Shown: one piece after another, positions 12,243 through 21,891 of the stretch | Numbering within the stretch: the first letter of the stretch is position 1 | How the letters are laid out: each line of letters opens with the position of its first letter | NCBI GenBank assembly: GCA_029747015.1 | Contig: JAKOGI010001182.1 | Span: forward strand, 1-64,000 | Length of the DNA stretch: 64,000 bases | Origin: Carnegiea gigantea | Taxonomy: Eukaryota; Streptophyta; Magnoliopsida; Caryophyllales; Cactaceae | Direction of reading: 5' to 3' | Made by a program: the position numbers and the translations under genes | Notes under the pieces: model-generated | The model's input: the letters and a program-made list of their open reading frames with translations, nothing else | What the model was told of the DNA's origin: nothing | The model's database searches: none

Positions 12243-13124
12243 TTAACCATATGGGTACCCAAGAAATGAACATTTCACAGCACGAGGGTCCAATTTATCA
12301 GAGGATTTGGGGTTAACATGAGCAAAACATAAACAACCAAACACTCGTAAGTGATCATAATTGGGAGGTTTATGAAACAAAATTTTATAACGTGATTTGG
12401 ATGAGAGAATTGGGGTAGGTATGAGATTAATCAAGTAGCCCGTAGTTAGAACATAGTCACCCCAAAATCTCTTTGGTAATCTTGCTTGTATTCTCATGGC
12501 TCTTGCAACTTCTAGTAAATGTGGATGCTTCCTGTCTACGACACCATTTTGTTGAGGTGTATCAACACATGATTTTTGACATAAAATCCCATTTTTCTTG
12601 ATAAAAGCTAGAATTGATTCCGAAAAAGATTCTCTCCCATTATCACTCCTAATTTGTTTGACCACCAAATTATGTTATGTCTTAGCCATGTTACAAAACA
12701 TAATGAGATAATCTGTAGCTTCACTCTTCTACTTCATCAAATAGATCCTAACACACTGAGAATAATCATCAACTATAGTTTAAAAATACTTGGCACCAGA
12801 AGAAGTAGTGACACGACATGGACCCCAAATATCATAATGTATCAACTCAAAACAAAAATTAGTTTTATTCTAACTACAAGGGAAAGGCAACCTTGTTTGC
12901 TTAGATAAATGACAGACATCACATGGGTCTTTATTATCACTATTGCAGCTACTAAACATTGTAGAAATGATAGACAAACGCTGATATGATGCGTGATCCA
13001 TTCGTTGATGCCATAAGGTCCTGGTAACTTTACTTGTAGTAGCATGTGCCATCGGAACCCACTGTCCAGGGTTGAGGTAATAAAGCCGGTCATATTGACT
13101 ACCCACTCCAATTAGCTTCCTCAT
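12243..13124 (-). pseudogene. Copia GAG-pre-integrase and integrase
   Basis: The pre-integrase zinc domain is at about 12870-13124 (WHQRMDHASYQRL, then CDVCHLSKQ, an HHCC-type finger). The integrase core includes IRSDNGRESFS and QQNGVVDRKH near 12530-12668. The third catalytic acidic residue, normally Glu in NGVVERKH, is Asp here (codon 12534-12536). The frame is broken between about 12670 and 12870, and the core's first Asp lies in that broken part. Confidence 0.93.
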
Positions 13125-13133
13125 GTGTAGGTC

Positions 13134-13709
13134 CTATATAACACAAAAATCAGGAAAAAAAATAAGTGCACAGTTATTATCTTTAGTAAATCGGCTCACG
13201 GAAAGCAGATTGCATTGAAATTTCTCAACGCCTAAAACGTCAATCAATAATAGGCCATCATGGAGTGTAATGTCTCCAACATATTTTACTGCCAATTTTT
13301 CACCATGGAAAAGCTTAACAGGCTGGGCATTAATGATTTTCTTCTTATTCTTCATGTCAGCATCATCCCGACTCATGTGATGTGATGCGCCTGTGCCGAT
13401 GATCCATCCCTCATTCATGTTTAGTTTACCTGATAGATTGGCAAAATTGGATGCAGGTGGAGCTCTAAGTAAGGCAAGGAGCTTTTGATATTGTGCAGAA
13501 GTCAATCCACGCATAGGTGAAGAGCTACATCCAGTTGTGTTGTCTGTTTCTGAGCTTGTAAATTGTCCAGAAAGCATCTCGGTGTCATGCTTCTGCTGAA
13601 TAGACTGTCCATTATTTGCTAGTGGTTCGTGAACTCTCTTTCCCTTCCACCAGTCTGGATGTCCGATTACCTGAAAACACCGATCCTTGATGTGATCACT
13701 TCTTTGCAA
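13134..13709 (-). pseudogene. Copia CCHC knuckle end and aspartic protease
   Basis: Begins with the C-terminal half of the zinc knuckle (HIKDRCFQVIGHPDWW), whose N-terminal half is out of frame just upstream. The protease motif reads WIIGTGASHHM. The family has WIIDTGASHHM, and the catalytic Asp codon GAC is GGC at 13395-13397. Downstream sequence (VKLFHGEKLAVKYVGDI, then LLSVSRF) matches the rest of a Copia protease domain. Confidence 0.93.
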
Positions 13710-14514
13710 TAGTTACAAGTACGTTGTAGATTTGTTGCTTGCTTGATACTCCGCTCAGCTCATTGTCTATTTGGACGTGCTCCTCTATGACCATTAGTTG
13801 CTCCTTTTGCAACTAAAGCTGTTGCCTCGACGGCTATAGTCTTTCCTTCAACAATATTACGTTGCTTTTTATCTTGATAAACTATCGAATATGCCTTTCC
13901 GACTAGAGGTAAAGGGGTCATACCCAAAATTTGAGTTCGTAAGGGTGCATACTTATCATCAAGTCCCATAAGGAACTCATAAAGCTTCCCTGTATCACGA
14001 AGCTCTGCATATTTTTTTTGCAATTTTGCAAGTGCATTCAGGTAGGTCTGTCTCAGCATCAACTTGTCCCATATTCCTTTGATACGTGTCCAATATTGCA
14101 TAACCTTCAATCCATCCTGTTTGAGATTTGATAACTGTTGTTTTAATTCATAAATCCGAGGAGCATTGCCTTGTGAGTATTGTTCTTCCAAATCTGTCCA
14201 GATCTCCCTTGCAGTTTAGGCATGGGCAACACTATCCCGTATATCCTTCCTTGGTCATTGAGTTGTATATCCATGCTTTCACCATGGAATCACATTGTGT
14301 CCATATGGTAACCAAGGGCTCAGAAGCATCAGTTTTTTTTGATCGATCCATCTATGAATCTGACGTTGTTTTTGGCACACAATGCATTGGGTATAGATCT
14401 TCTCCAACTTGGATAATCCTCCCCATTAAAGGGTGGGCTAACGAATGCTTGCCCAGGATTATCAGAGGGATATAAAAAATATGGAGATGTATGGTCAATT
14501 CCTTCCTTGGTCAT
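13710..14514 (-). pseudogene. Copia gag (capsid/nucleocapsid)
   Basis: N-terminus at 14514 (MTKEGIDHTSPYFLYPSDNPG), then the PPFNGEDYPSWRRS motif typical of Copia gag, then a frameshift/stop near 14330. The main UBN2-type capsid region (14191-13760) includes MQYWTRIKGIWDKL and YEFLMGLDDKYAPLR. It would form the virus-like particle. Broken by stops near 14220 and by a frameshift in the zinc knuckle near 13710. Confidence 0.93.
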
Positions 14515-14568
14515 GATTTAAGATAAAAAAACAGGCTTCAACGAGGAAAGGCAAAAATATTTTATTTT

Positions 14569-14580
14569 GCTCTGATACCA
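14569..14580 (-). promoter_or_regulatory. primer-binding site, tRNA-iMet
   Basis: Minus strand TGGTATCAGAGC begins immediately after the 5' LTR. It complements the 3' end of plant initiator methionine tRNA. Confidence 0.97.
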
Positions 14581-14800
14581 TGAAGATTTCGATGATCCGG
14601 AAAAATTTTGTATATTCTTCATTCATGCGTTGGATGTATATATAATACATTCAGGCGTAAGTTTAGGTACAATAGGAGACCAAAACACAATAGAAATCTA
14701 CCACATAGATGCTAGAAAAATGATAAAACTCTATCTCTATCTTCTACCATCCCAATTACAGTAGGTATCAATTATATACAAATAAAATTATATTTCAACA
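14581..14800 (-). repeat. 5' LTR of Copia 9829-14800
   Basis: Pairs with 9829-10048. Followed on the right by the TTAGT target duplication at 14801-14805. Confidence 0.96.
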
Positions 14801-14805
14801 TTAGT

Positions 14806-15635
14806 CAATTGTCTACATATATATAAAAATACTACGCATTTAGTGTATTCCCAAGGAGAGGGGGGCGGGTGCGGAGAGCAAAGTGCAAGACATGTGGACA
14901 TGTTTTGGTTGCCTACAAAGAATAATAGTCAACCATGCATTTGTAAGATACACAAACAACCTCTAAAGTTCAATTCTTAGAGTTCATGCTTTTTTTAAAA
15001 ATATAAATCTATCAATAAATACAATGTCAACGAACCCATTACAAACATCATAACATATTTACTCTTATTCCTCCTAAAAGTAATAGACTGACCTACTTTT
15101 CCTGCGCCGGAACATTTGCCCTCAAGGATTGGTATGTAGTTGCTGCAGGTGTATGTTGACGATTGCGCAAGGTAATGGCTCCCAGTCTGTTATAAGGAGT
15201 CTCTAACTAGCAAGTGAAGTTGTAATGGGGGAAGAGAAAAAACATGCTAAGTTGATCCTTAATGAAGTTCATAGTTGTTCGAAGGATTGACCCAAGTTCA
15301 CAAGAGTGGTTCATTATTTCACATATCCACATTCCTTTTCAGGTATTATGTAAGAATACTAACATCATTCTTATGTTGTTAAGGTAGGTAAGGCTAATAT
15401 TGGGGAAGCCTATGGGGTAGGTGGTCTAGCAACAGAAATACATCTAATGGAAGTCTAACATAGTCCAATTTTGTGTTGCTATGACCTATGAGTCTGTATA
15501 CTTATCCTGCAAATTTTGAAATAAAAAGCAAAAAGAAAAAAGAAAGAAAAAAAAGTTAACTTTTAAATAATTTTTTTGAGCAAAAAGGAACAAAAAAAAG
15601 TTAAGTATTACCCTGCTTTCTCAAACCAGGTAGGG
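14806..15635. other. unassigned DNA
   Basis: Right flank of the Copia insertion. A G-rich stretch at 14853-14880 and an A-rich stretch at 15520-15600 are the only compositional marks. No gene recognised. Confidence 0.5.
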
Positions 15636-16159
15636 ATGATAATAGGGCTGATATGGGGCGAATTTAGCGTACCATCACCCGTATTCATTTTCAAAATTAA
15701 TACCAATACCCATATCTATTTTCAAAATTAATACCCATACTCGTACCCATTGGATATTATAAAATTATACCCATACCCATATTCACTGGCTATAGCAGGT
15801 ATGTGGGTTTTATTCAGTTACATACAGATAAAAAAAATTAAATCTATTTTGTACTCATATTCGACATCAAATAGCCAATATGCAACATTAACACCAAATT
15901 TTCAGCAACATATTATATCATTAAATAGAACTAAAAGTTCGCCATTCAAAGCAATAAATTAGCACTTAACAATTATAATTTTAAACAAAATGTTCCGCCG
16001 AATTATTAAGTAGCATACAATTCAAAGTAACTAGCAAAATATTTAAGTACAAGTAGTAAATTAGAACTGTAAACAAACAGGTATGAGTTTTATATGAGGT
16101 AGGTATGAGATGGGTACGAGGTGAATATTGATAAAACGGATACGAGGCGAGTAAAACTT

Positions 16160-16193
<34 letters not shown>

Positions 16194-16345
16194 ATATAAC
16201 TGTAACCATTTTAACAATACCTATTTTATATCCATTTTTTTCCTATTTTCAACACCAATATCTATGTTTATTTGAGCAAATTTTTCGTATTTTAAATGGG
16301 TACAGATTTTTTTTTTCCCCGTCCTAAGACCAGCCATTACCGATT
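15636..16345. mobile_element. (CCCATA)-rich non-autonomous element, probable
   Basis: Starts near GGTAGGGATGATAATAGGGC. Many TACCCATACCCAT units follow, at 15690-15780 and as about five perfect CCCATA copies at 16159-16192. It ends near AAATGGGTACAGA...CCCCGTCC. Plant elements with GGGATGGCAATGGG ends and internal GGGTACCC words are common and often hAT-like. Termini and class are inferred. It is not telomeric repeat, since the unit is CCCATA and not CCCTAAA. Confidence 0.45.
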
Positions 16346-17014
16346 TTGGATAGGGTACGTGATCATGGGCCTTTTATGCCAATACAATCTGAGGTACGTA
16401 AATAGGCAAATGAAGAGCCCTTGCATGATTGAATGTGAATTTGTCCGTTATATTGCCAATTACTGTACCATTTCATGTCATAATCAAGTATTCAATTCGG
16501 GGCTCCTTCGTTACTTGATCTTACACAAGTGTACCGCGTTATAATTTTCTGAAATGAGATTTTTACACGTACACTGGTCGTACTTCGGGATCTGCGAGAA
16601 GGTGACAGATTTTTGACATGGTGCATTTACGTTGTTGCTGTCTGTATCTCTAAACTGTGGGCATTCTTCCTGGGAATCGTACGCGCTGGAGTTATGACAT
16701 ACAATCAATTGTATGAAAGGAATTATATGATGGAATTTCAGTTTACTAAAAAATATTATATAGGTCATTAAAGTATACTAAGATTGTAAGTAATGATGAG
16801 TTAAAAATTTGGCTTATCGATAGAGGTCTATCACTGTCACATTAACTATCTTTTCAGTTTTTTATCTCACAAGCCTCACCCTCTCTAATGATTGGCTCAC
16901 TACTTTGGCTAATCAAATAAAATAATACCCATAAACTCACATCCCAACACACAATTATTTTTTTTTAAAATCCAAAACCAAAATAAAAAACAATAAAACC
17001 TTAAAAAAAAAAAA
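16346..17014. other. unassigned DNA
   Basis: No domain or boundary recognised. Two open frames of 82-85 codons on opposite strands (16296-16768) lack any known motif. Confidence 0.5.
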
Positions 17015-17019
17015 AGAAA

Positions 17020-17152
17020 AAGTGAGGGGGAAGGCCCGGGGCAGGAAGCTGCCCCGCGAGCCAGTGGCCTCGAGCTGACCAGTGCATGGTGGCGGGCAGC
17101 CCACTGGCTCGCCCCCCCTTATTTCCTTCCCGCAGGGCAACCATTGCCCCTG
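17020..17152. repeat. GC-rich block of three adjacent hairpins
   Basis: A ~130-bp GC-rich island in AT-rich DNA holds three perfect inverted repeats in a row. GGGGCAG/CTGCCCC is at 17038-17055 with a 4-nt loop. GCGAGCCAGTGG (17056-17067) pairs with CCACTGGCTCGC (17101-17112). GGGCAA/TTGCCC is at 17135-17149 with a 3-nt loop. The sharp composition change suggests an inserted foldback unit. I do not recognise the family. Confidence 0.8.
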
Positions 17153-17164
17153 CTCTAATATATA

Positions 17165-17660
17165 TTTAGCATTACTCACTAAAAATACAACATAATTCAC
17201 TAAAATATTTTAATGAGTTAAGACTCATTTTTAGTGAGTTAGACATACCTAAATAATGTGTTTTATATGCTCGGATTTCACTCAGTAAAAACATCATATA
17301 ACTTATTAAAATGTACTATTATACAAAAATATATGATATTGTATATGCATCTGAAACTCACTAAATTCTATTCTAATTATCTATATATATTATTTTTTAT
17401 TTGGTGAATTATGATATTTATTTAGTGAGTTGTAATAATTCTTTAGTGAGTTATGAAATATATTTGATGATCGATACATTTTAGTGGTTAGTATTAATTG
17501 TTCGTAATAAAAAAGAGTGAGCAAATATATAATACACAATTTTATGAGTACATACACATTCTTATTCATCTTCTGACACATGATTTTTTTAATAAGCTGC
17601 ATTCTTACTTTTGGTGAACTATAGTATATGTTTAATAAGCAACATTTTATATTCATTTCA
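17165..17660. repeat. field of TTTAGTGAGTT motifs in two orientations
   Basis: The left half carries ACTCACTAAA-type words (about 17172, 17193, 17277, 17355). The right half carries their complement TTTAGTGAGTT or TTTGGTGAATT (about 17230, 17400, 17419, 17441, 17471, 17610). The result is an approximately mirror-symmetric array, as in the subterminal transposase-binding arrays of some DNA transposons. Confidence 0.7.
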
Positions 17661-17714
17661 TAATTTGTTGTGGCATATTCTTTTGGTTAACACAAATAAA
17701 ATGGGACATTAGAA

Positions 17715-17737
17715 TTTTTTTTGGGGGGGGGGGGGGG
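17715..17737. repeat. T8G15 homopolymer run
   Basis: Eight T followed by fifteen G. Length may be unreliable in the assembly. Confidence 0.95.
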
Positions 17738-17884
17738 AGACCAAGCAATCCTCGAAGTAGTATAAAAGAGGGCAGGGTGGAAAAGTATAAGTAGACGACA
17801 CATACAAATAGCTGGTAGGTATCAACGAATTCGCAATCCAATTATCCTCAATATTCTACTTCCCTAAAATACTAACTATCAAAG

Positions 17885-18533
17885 GTCTATAACACGAACT
17901 CTAGATCTCTGGATTCTCCTATTGAAATCCGCATGTTAGCCCTGTCCACTTTAATCGCGTCATTCTAGCTCTTCTTTGGTCTGTCTCTACTATTCTTATA
18001 TCTTGTAATGTCATCATCTCACACTTCATCATGCGTGCATTAGAATCCCTCCCTTTTATTTGCCCAAACTATCTAAGTCTAATTTTCCTTTGTGTTATCC
18101 AATCCTGTATGACCACATATCTAGTGAATGATTCCTATCTCCATGACCATCATCATTTGAACTTAGGTGTTATTAATCGGCCAATACTCTAAACCATGCA
18201 ACAAGGCAGGTCTAAGCATCATAAGATAAAATTTCCTTTTTAGTCTTATGAGTATCTTCTTGTCATACAACACTCCAGATGTATTCCTCTATTTTTCCCA
18301 CTCCATTTTGGTGCGGGGATTAATGTCATCACCCATATCCCCTTTATGACATATCATGGATCCTAAATATCTAAACTTGTCCACCTTTATTATTGTAGTA
18401 CTCCTTATAGTGTCTGTTCAGTCTAAATATAGCATCAGTTATTCCCTCATTTATCTAACTTTGGCCTCATATAAAAATACGTTCTTGGCATTTTTGCTTG
18501 TTTTATTCAATTTTTTAGGTAATAAAGTTGTAC
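17885..18533 (-). pseudogene. LINE reverse transcriptase C-terminal remnant
   Basis: Read on the minus strand with frameshifts, it gives FRYLGSMICHKGDMGDDINPR (split by a stop) near 18400-18300, then SGVLYDKKILIRLKRKFY and LRPALLHGLEYWPI near 18270-18180. This is the conserved thumb/post-RT region of plant L1-like LINEs. Sequence toward 17900 continues as decayed LINE 3' end. Cut at the right by the family B LTR. Confidence 0.82.
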
Positions 18534-18853
18534 TGAGCAAGTAGTGGAAGTTAGAGCAAAAATCGCGGAAAACCTACAGAAATTTTGAGGTCCAAACCAT
18601 GACCTCCATTTGATCTTTGGACAGCCTTTGTGAACATTTTAGAAGGCCATAGGACATTGATGGCCATGCCCTACTTTTTGATAAGATATGGCCTCCGTGC
18701 TTCTATGTATCTGCACCTACGGTTGCAAATGAGCCTAGCCCGAGCTAGCTAGGCTGGGGCTCAGCTTGTTTACTTAAAAGCTTAGTTCAGCTTAGCTTGA
18801 AGCCTCTTGAGATTGTAAGATTAGGCTCAGGCTCAGGTTCAAATGCACAATGC

Positions 18854-20411
18854 TTAGACCCTGTTCTTTTCGTTGGAAAATTACAGGTTTGGGATGGGTG
18901 GAAGTGGGAAAGGAGGGGAAGTAGTGGGTGTGAGTGGATAGGAGTGGTGTTGTTTTTAAAGTGTAGGAAAGGCGAGAAGGAGTAGAAAAGAGTGGGAAGG
19001 AGTTGAATAAAGTAGGAGAGTTGATTTAAGTTACGTATTTTGTTTTTTTGATGTAATCTTTTATTTGTGATAGTAATTACCGATGATAAAATTTTTTTAG
19101 ACTGAAAATATTTTTTTTTGTTGACTCATATACGAAATATTGTTTCGTGGCCGTTGTTATCAAAAAAAAAAAAATTATAATTTTCATTATTCGTAAAATA
19201 AATTACAGATGTATTTTTTTCTTCATATATTAATCAAATAGGAACAACCAAAAAAGTACAAATATGCTGAGGCTCTGTTCTTTTGGTTGGTAATCCAAAT
19301 TTATCAACCTCAATCAACTTCAATCCATATCAATTCACTTTACGAACTTCAATTAAAAAAAATAACAACTTCAACCCGCTTCAACCAACTTCAATCCACT
19401 TCAACCCATTTTTACTCATTTTCCACTAATTTAACCAATTTCTATCCATCATGCCAAAAAACAATTAACTCACTTCAACCCGCTTCAACCTACTTTAACC
19501 AACTTCAAGGGCCTGTTCTTTTCATAGGTAAATTGGGGTGGGTAAAAGAGTGAAGTAGGTTGAGATGAGTTGAAGTAGGTTGAAGTTGGTTCAAGTTGGT
19601 TGAATTTTTTATGTGATAAATTGAACTTGTTTAAAATAGTAGAAGTTGGTTTAAGTGAGTTGACGTGGGTTGAAGAAGGTTGAAGTAGGTTGAAGTTGGT
19701 ATTTTAGAATTGACTCATGAAAAGAACAGGGCCTTCAACAAAAAAATACCCATTTTAACCAACTTCAATCCATTTCAATAAAAAAATACCCACTTCAATC
19801 TACTTTAACCCACTTTTACCAATCTCAACCAATTTCACCATTTACACGTTCCTTTATTATGCCCGAAAAAAAATCTGCTAATTTGGCCCCCAATTACGAT
19901 GAATGAAAAATAAATTTGTTACACATACATCAACAACCATTGACGCTTTGGTGACCTATAACAAATATTTCGTAACCAACAAAAATAATTTAAGCATACC
20001 TTCCATATAAAGAATCAAGCCAAAAATATCTATCAGTCAAAAAAAACTAACATTTGCTTAACAAAGTAGAAAAAATTATTGTTTCTTCAATATATATAAC
20101 AAAAATTACGTCATCTATAATTTTCGGCACGACTAACAAATATTTTCATAATATCCGAAAAATAAATAAAACTTTTCATAATTGTTATCAGACTATTCGT
20201 ATACACAATTATATAAATTATAAAAGTTTTCAAAATAGGAAAAATAATAGCTATGTGTGGAAGTGGGAAGGAGCGGGTGAAAGTGGGTGAGAGTGGGAAG
20301 GAGTAGTATTTTTTTTTAAGTGTGGGAATATATGGGAAAGGGGGGAAGGAGTGGGTGGGAGTGAGAATGAGTGGGTTGTGTTCATTAAACTACGAAAAGA
20401 ACAGGGTCTTA
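18854..20411. mobile_element. Harbinger-like element, GACCCTGTTCTTTTCG ends
   Basis: The termini are perfect inverted repeats, GACCCTGTTCTTTTCG at 18857 and its complement ending at 20408. They are flanked by TTA target duplications (18854-18856 and 20409-20411). The 1552-bp body has no transposase. It consists of GGGTGGGAAGTGGG-like words at the ends and long CTTCAACC / GGTTGAAG arrays in the middle. Confidence 0.82.
19504..19738. mobile_element. small foldback MITE nested in 18857-20408
   Basis: A 225-bp unit (19509-19733) runs from GGGCCTGTTCTTTTCAT to ATGAAAAGAACAGGGCC. It is bounded by TTCAA on both sides and filled with GTTGAAGTAGG-type tandem words. A third CTGTTCTTTT end at 19269, with no partner, suggests a further broken copy. 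Confidence 0.65.
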
Positions 20412-21871
20412 ACTTGGAGCTTGGTTAGGCTTGACTCAATATTCTTTTTTTATATTTATTTTCGATGAAAAAGTTTCCAAATTTAAGGAACATTGCAAGC
20501 TAGATTCTAGATTTCATATTACATTCAATATAAAGGATTGGAATAAAATTTAGTTGATTGTAATGGCAATTTCATACCCTTTAGACAAGTGAATAAGGGA
20601 AAAAAAATGAATTAATCGAGCTAAATCAAGACAAGCCGAGCTGAGTCGAGATGAGCCGACCTTGACTTGGATAAGGTCAATATGCTTTCAAGTAGGCTTG
20701 GATTTGACTCGAGCTCAATTTGACTTGAACCCCACCCAACCTTGATTGAGCCAAACCCACGAGCTCACGGGCTTAGTCCCATGACAGCCTTATCTGCCCC
20801 TAAACGAGTGACAGGGGGACTTGCACAGATAGTAGTGTACTTCTACATGGCGTGAAGGTTTGCATGGCCATGCAAGAATTCTGCAGGATAGTAGGAAATT
20901 CTCCAAAGGATGGCACGGATGCCTGCGAAGTTTTGCACAGTCGTGTTGTTCTATCGGCTTCCCAGGCCCATTTAAATGTGCAATTTCAGCTGTTTTAAGG
21001 GGCTTTTTGTTAGGTCTTTTAGGGTTCAGTTCTAGGGTTCTTGTGGCCACCTAAAATCCCATTGGGGCTGATGGATTATATTAAGGTTAGTTTAGATTGG
21101 TTCTTATACAGGATTGAAGATTTCAAAATTTCTATGAATAACTTTTCTCTTTCTCTGCCAATTCCATTTCTCGTTGCTTTGTTATTAGGTTAGTTTGTGT
21201 TATCGCAATCTTATGTTAACTAATAGTTAGATTTGTGCTTTGATTGTGACTAGCCGTTATGCTGTCTAATTGACCTTGATTAGTCCTTAACTCATGTTAT
21301 TTAGGCTTGAATTTAGAATTTTCCTTTGTGTCTGCAAAGTGTTTGATTAAACTATTGAAAGAGCTTCCATTCGTATTTTTAGGAGAATGACTTATACTTA
21401 AAGTGAGGTCAATTGGCTAGTATGAATTTGGAAAACAACTATGATTTTTCCATGAAAATAGCACGAATTCTAACTAGGTCCTAAATTGCTACTCTTATAA
21501 CGTAGTTGGGCTAACCCTCTGAAAATAAGTGGTTACAATGATTAGGCTTATTTTTGACCCTTGAAATAGGGCTTGGTCAGCTTTAATAGGGCAATCGACC
21601 ACTTCTACGTCTTAGCATAGATTTAGTAAGGTTAGGGAATGACTTGATTGGTTTGCTTATCTTGGGTGGCTTAACCATGACTAGAGTCTTTTCTGTATGC
21701 TTTGCTTAGCTTATGTTTGCTTTCTATCACCTTTTTGACTTGCCTAACTTGATTATTTGAGATAGTTCTGGTATTTAAAAACACAACTCCTTAATCCCTA
21801 TGGATACAATGCTTATTTACCGATTGTTGGATACAACTACAATATGCACTTATTGTGTCAATTTAATAAGT

Positions 21872-21891
21872 TTTTGGCATCATTGTTAGGG
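21872..21891 (+). promoter_or_regulatory. family B primer-binding region
   Basis: TTTTGGCATCATTGTTAGGG lies just after the LTR. It is a mutated form of the TTTTGGCGCCGTTGCCGGGG sequence that follows the 5' LTR in Tat/Athila-type Gypsy elements. Confidence 0.65.

Larger units (their letters stand above)
9829..14800 (-). mobile_element. complete Copia LTR retrotransposon, dead
   Basis: Full structure on the minus strand. 5-bp target duplication TTAGT at 9824-9828 and 14801-14805. Two 220-bp LTRs. Primer-binding site complementary to initiator-Met tRNA. Polypurine tract next to the left LTR. Polyprotein order gag-protease-integrase-RT-RNase H defines Ty1/Copia. The short LTRs and gag type suggest an Ale-like lineage (inference). 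By eye the two LTRs differ at about 13 positions plus small indels (~6%), so the insertion is not recent. Frameshifts, stops and missense changes in catalytic sites make it inactive. Confidence 0.96.
18710..20800. mobile_element. hAT-like element inserted in the family B LTR
   Basis: Element 18718-20792 has related ends: left TACGGTTGCAAATGAGCC and right (reverse complement) TAAGGCTGTCATGGGACT. The candidate 8-bp target duplication is TCTGCACC (18710-18717) and TCTGCCCC (20793-20800), 7 of 8 matching. The arms contain GAGCC/GAGCTCG words typical of plant hAT-type non-autonomous elements. Its middle is occupied by another element (18857-20408). Confidence 0.68.
18534..21868 (+). repeat. family B Gypsy LTR (5'), split by a DNA transposon
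   Basis: Two outer pieces (about 18534-18709 and 20801-21868) align with 47926-49087. Shared blocks include CCATGACCTCC, CAGCCTTTGTGAAC, TTTCAGCTGTTTTA, GGTTCTTGTGGCCACC and the end region TACAACTAC...TGCACTT. Without the 2.07-kb insertion it is ~1.24 kb, close to the ~1.16 kb of its partner. A Tat/Athila-type primer-binding region follows at 21872. Exact LTR ends are uncertain by some tens of bases. Confidence 0.75.

Noticed and set aside
16159..16192. CCCATA array considered as interstitial telomeric repeat
   Set aside because: The unit is 6 bp CCCATA, not the plant CCCTAAA, and it sits in a longer dispersed element-like sequence.
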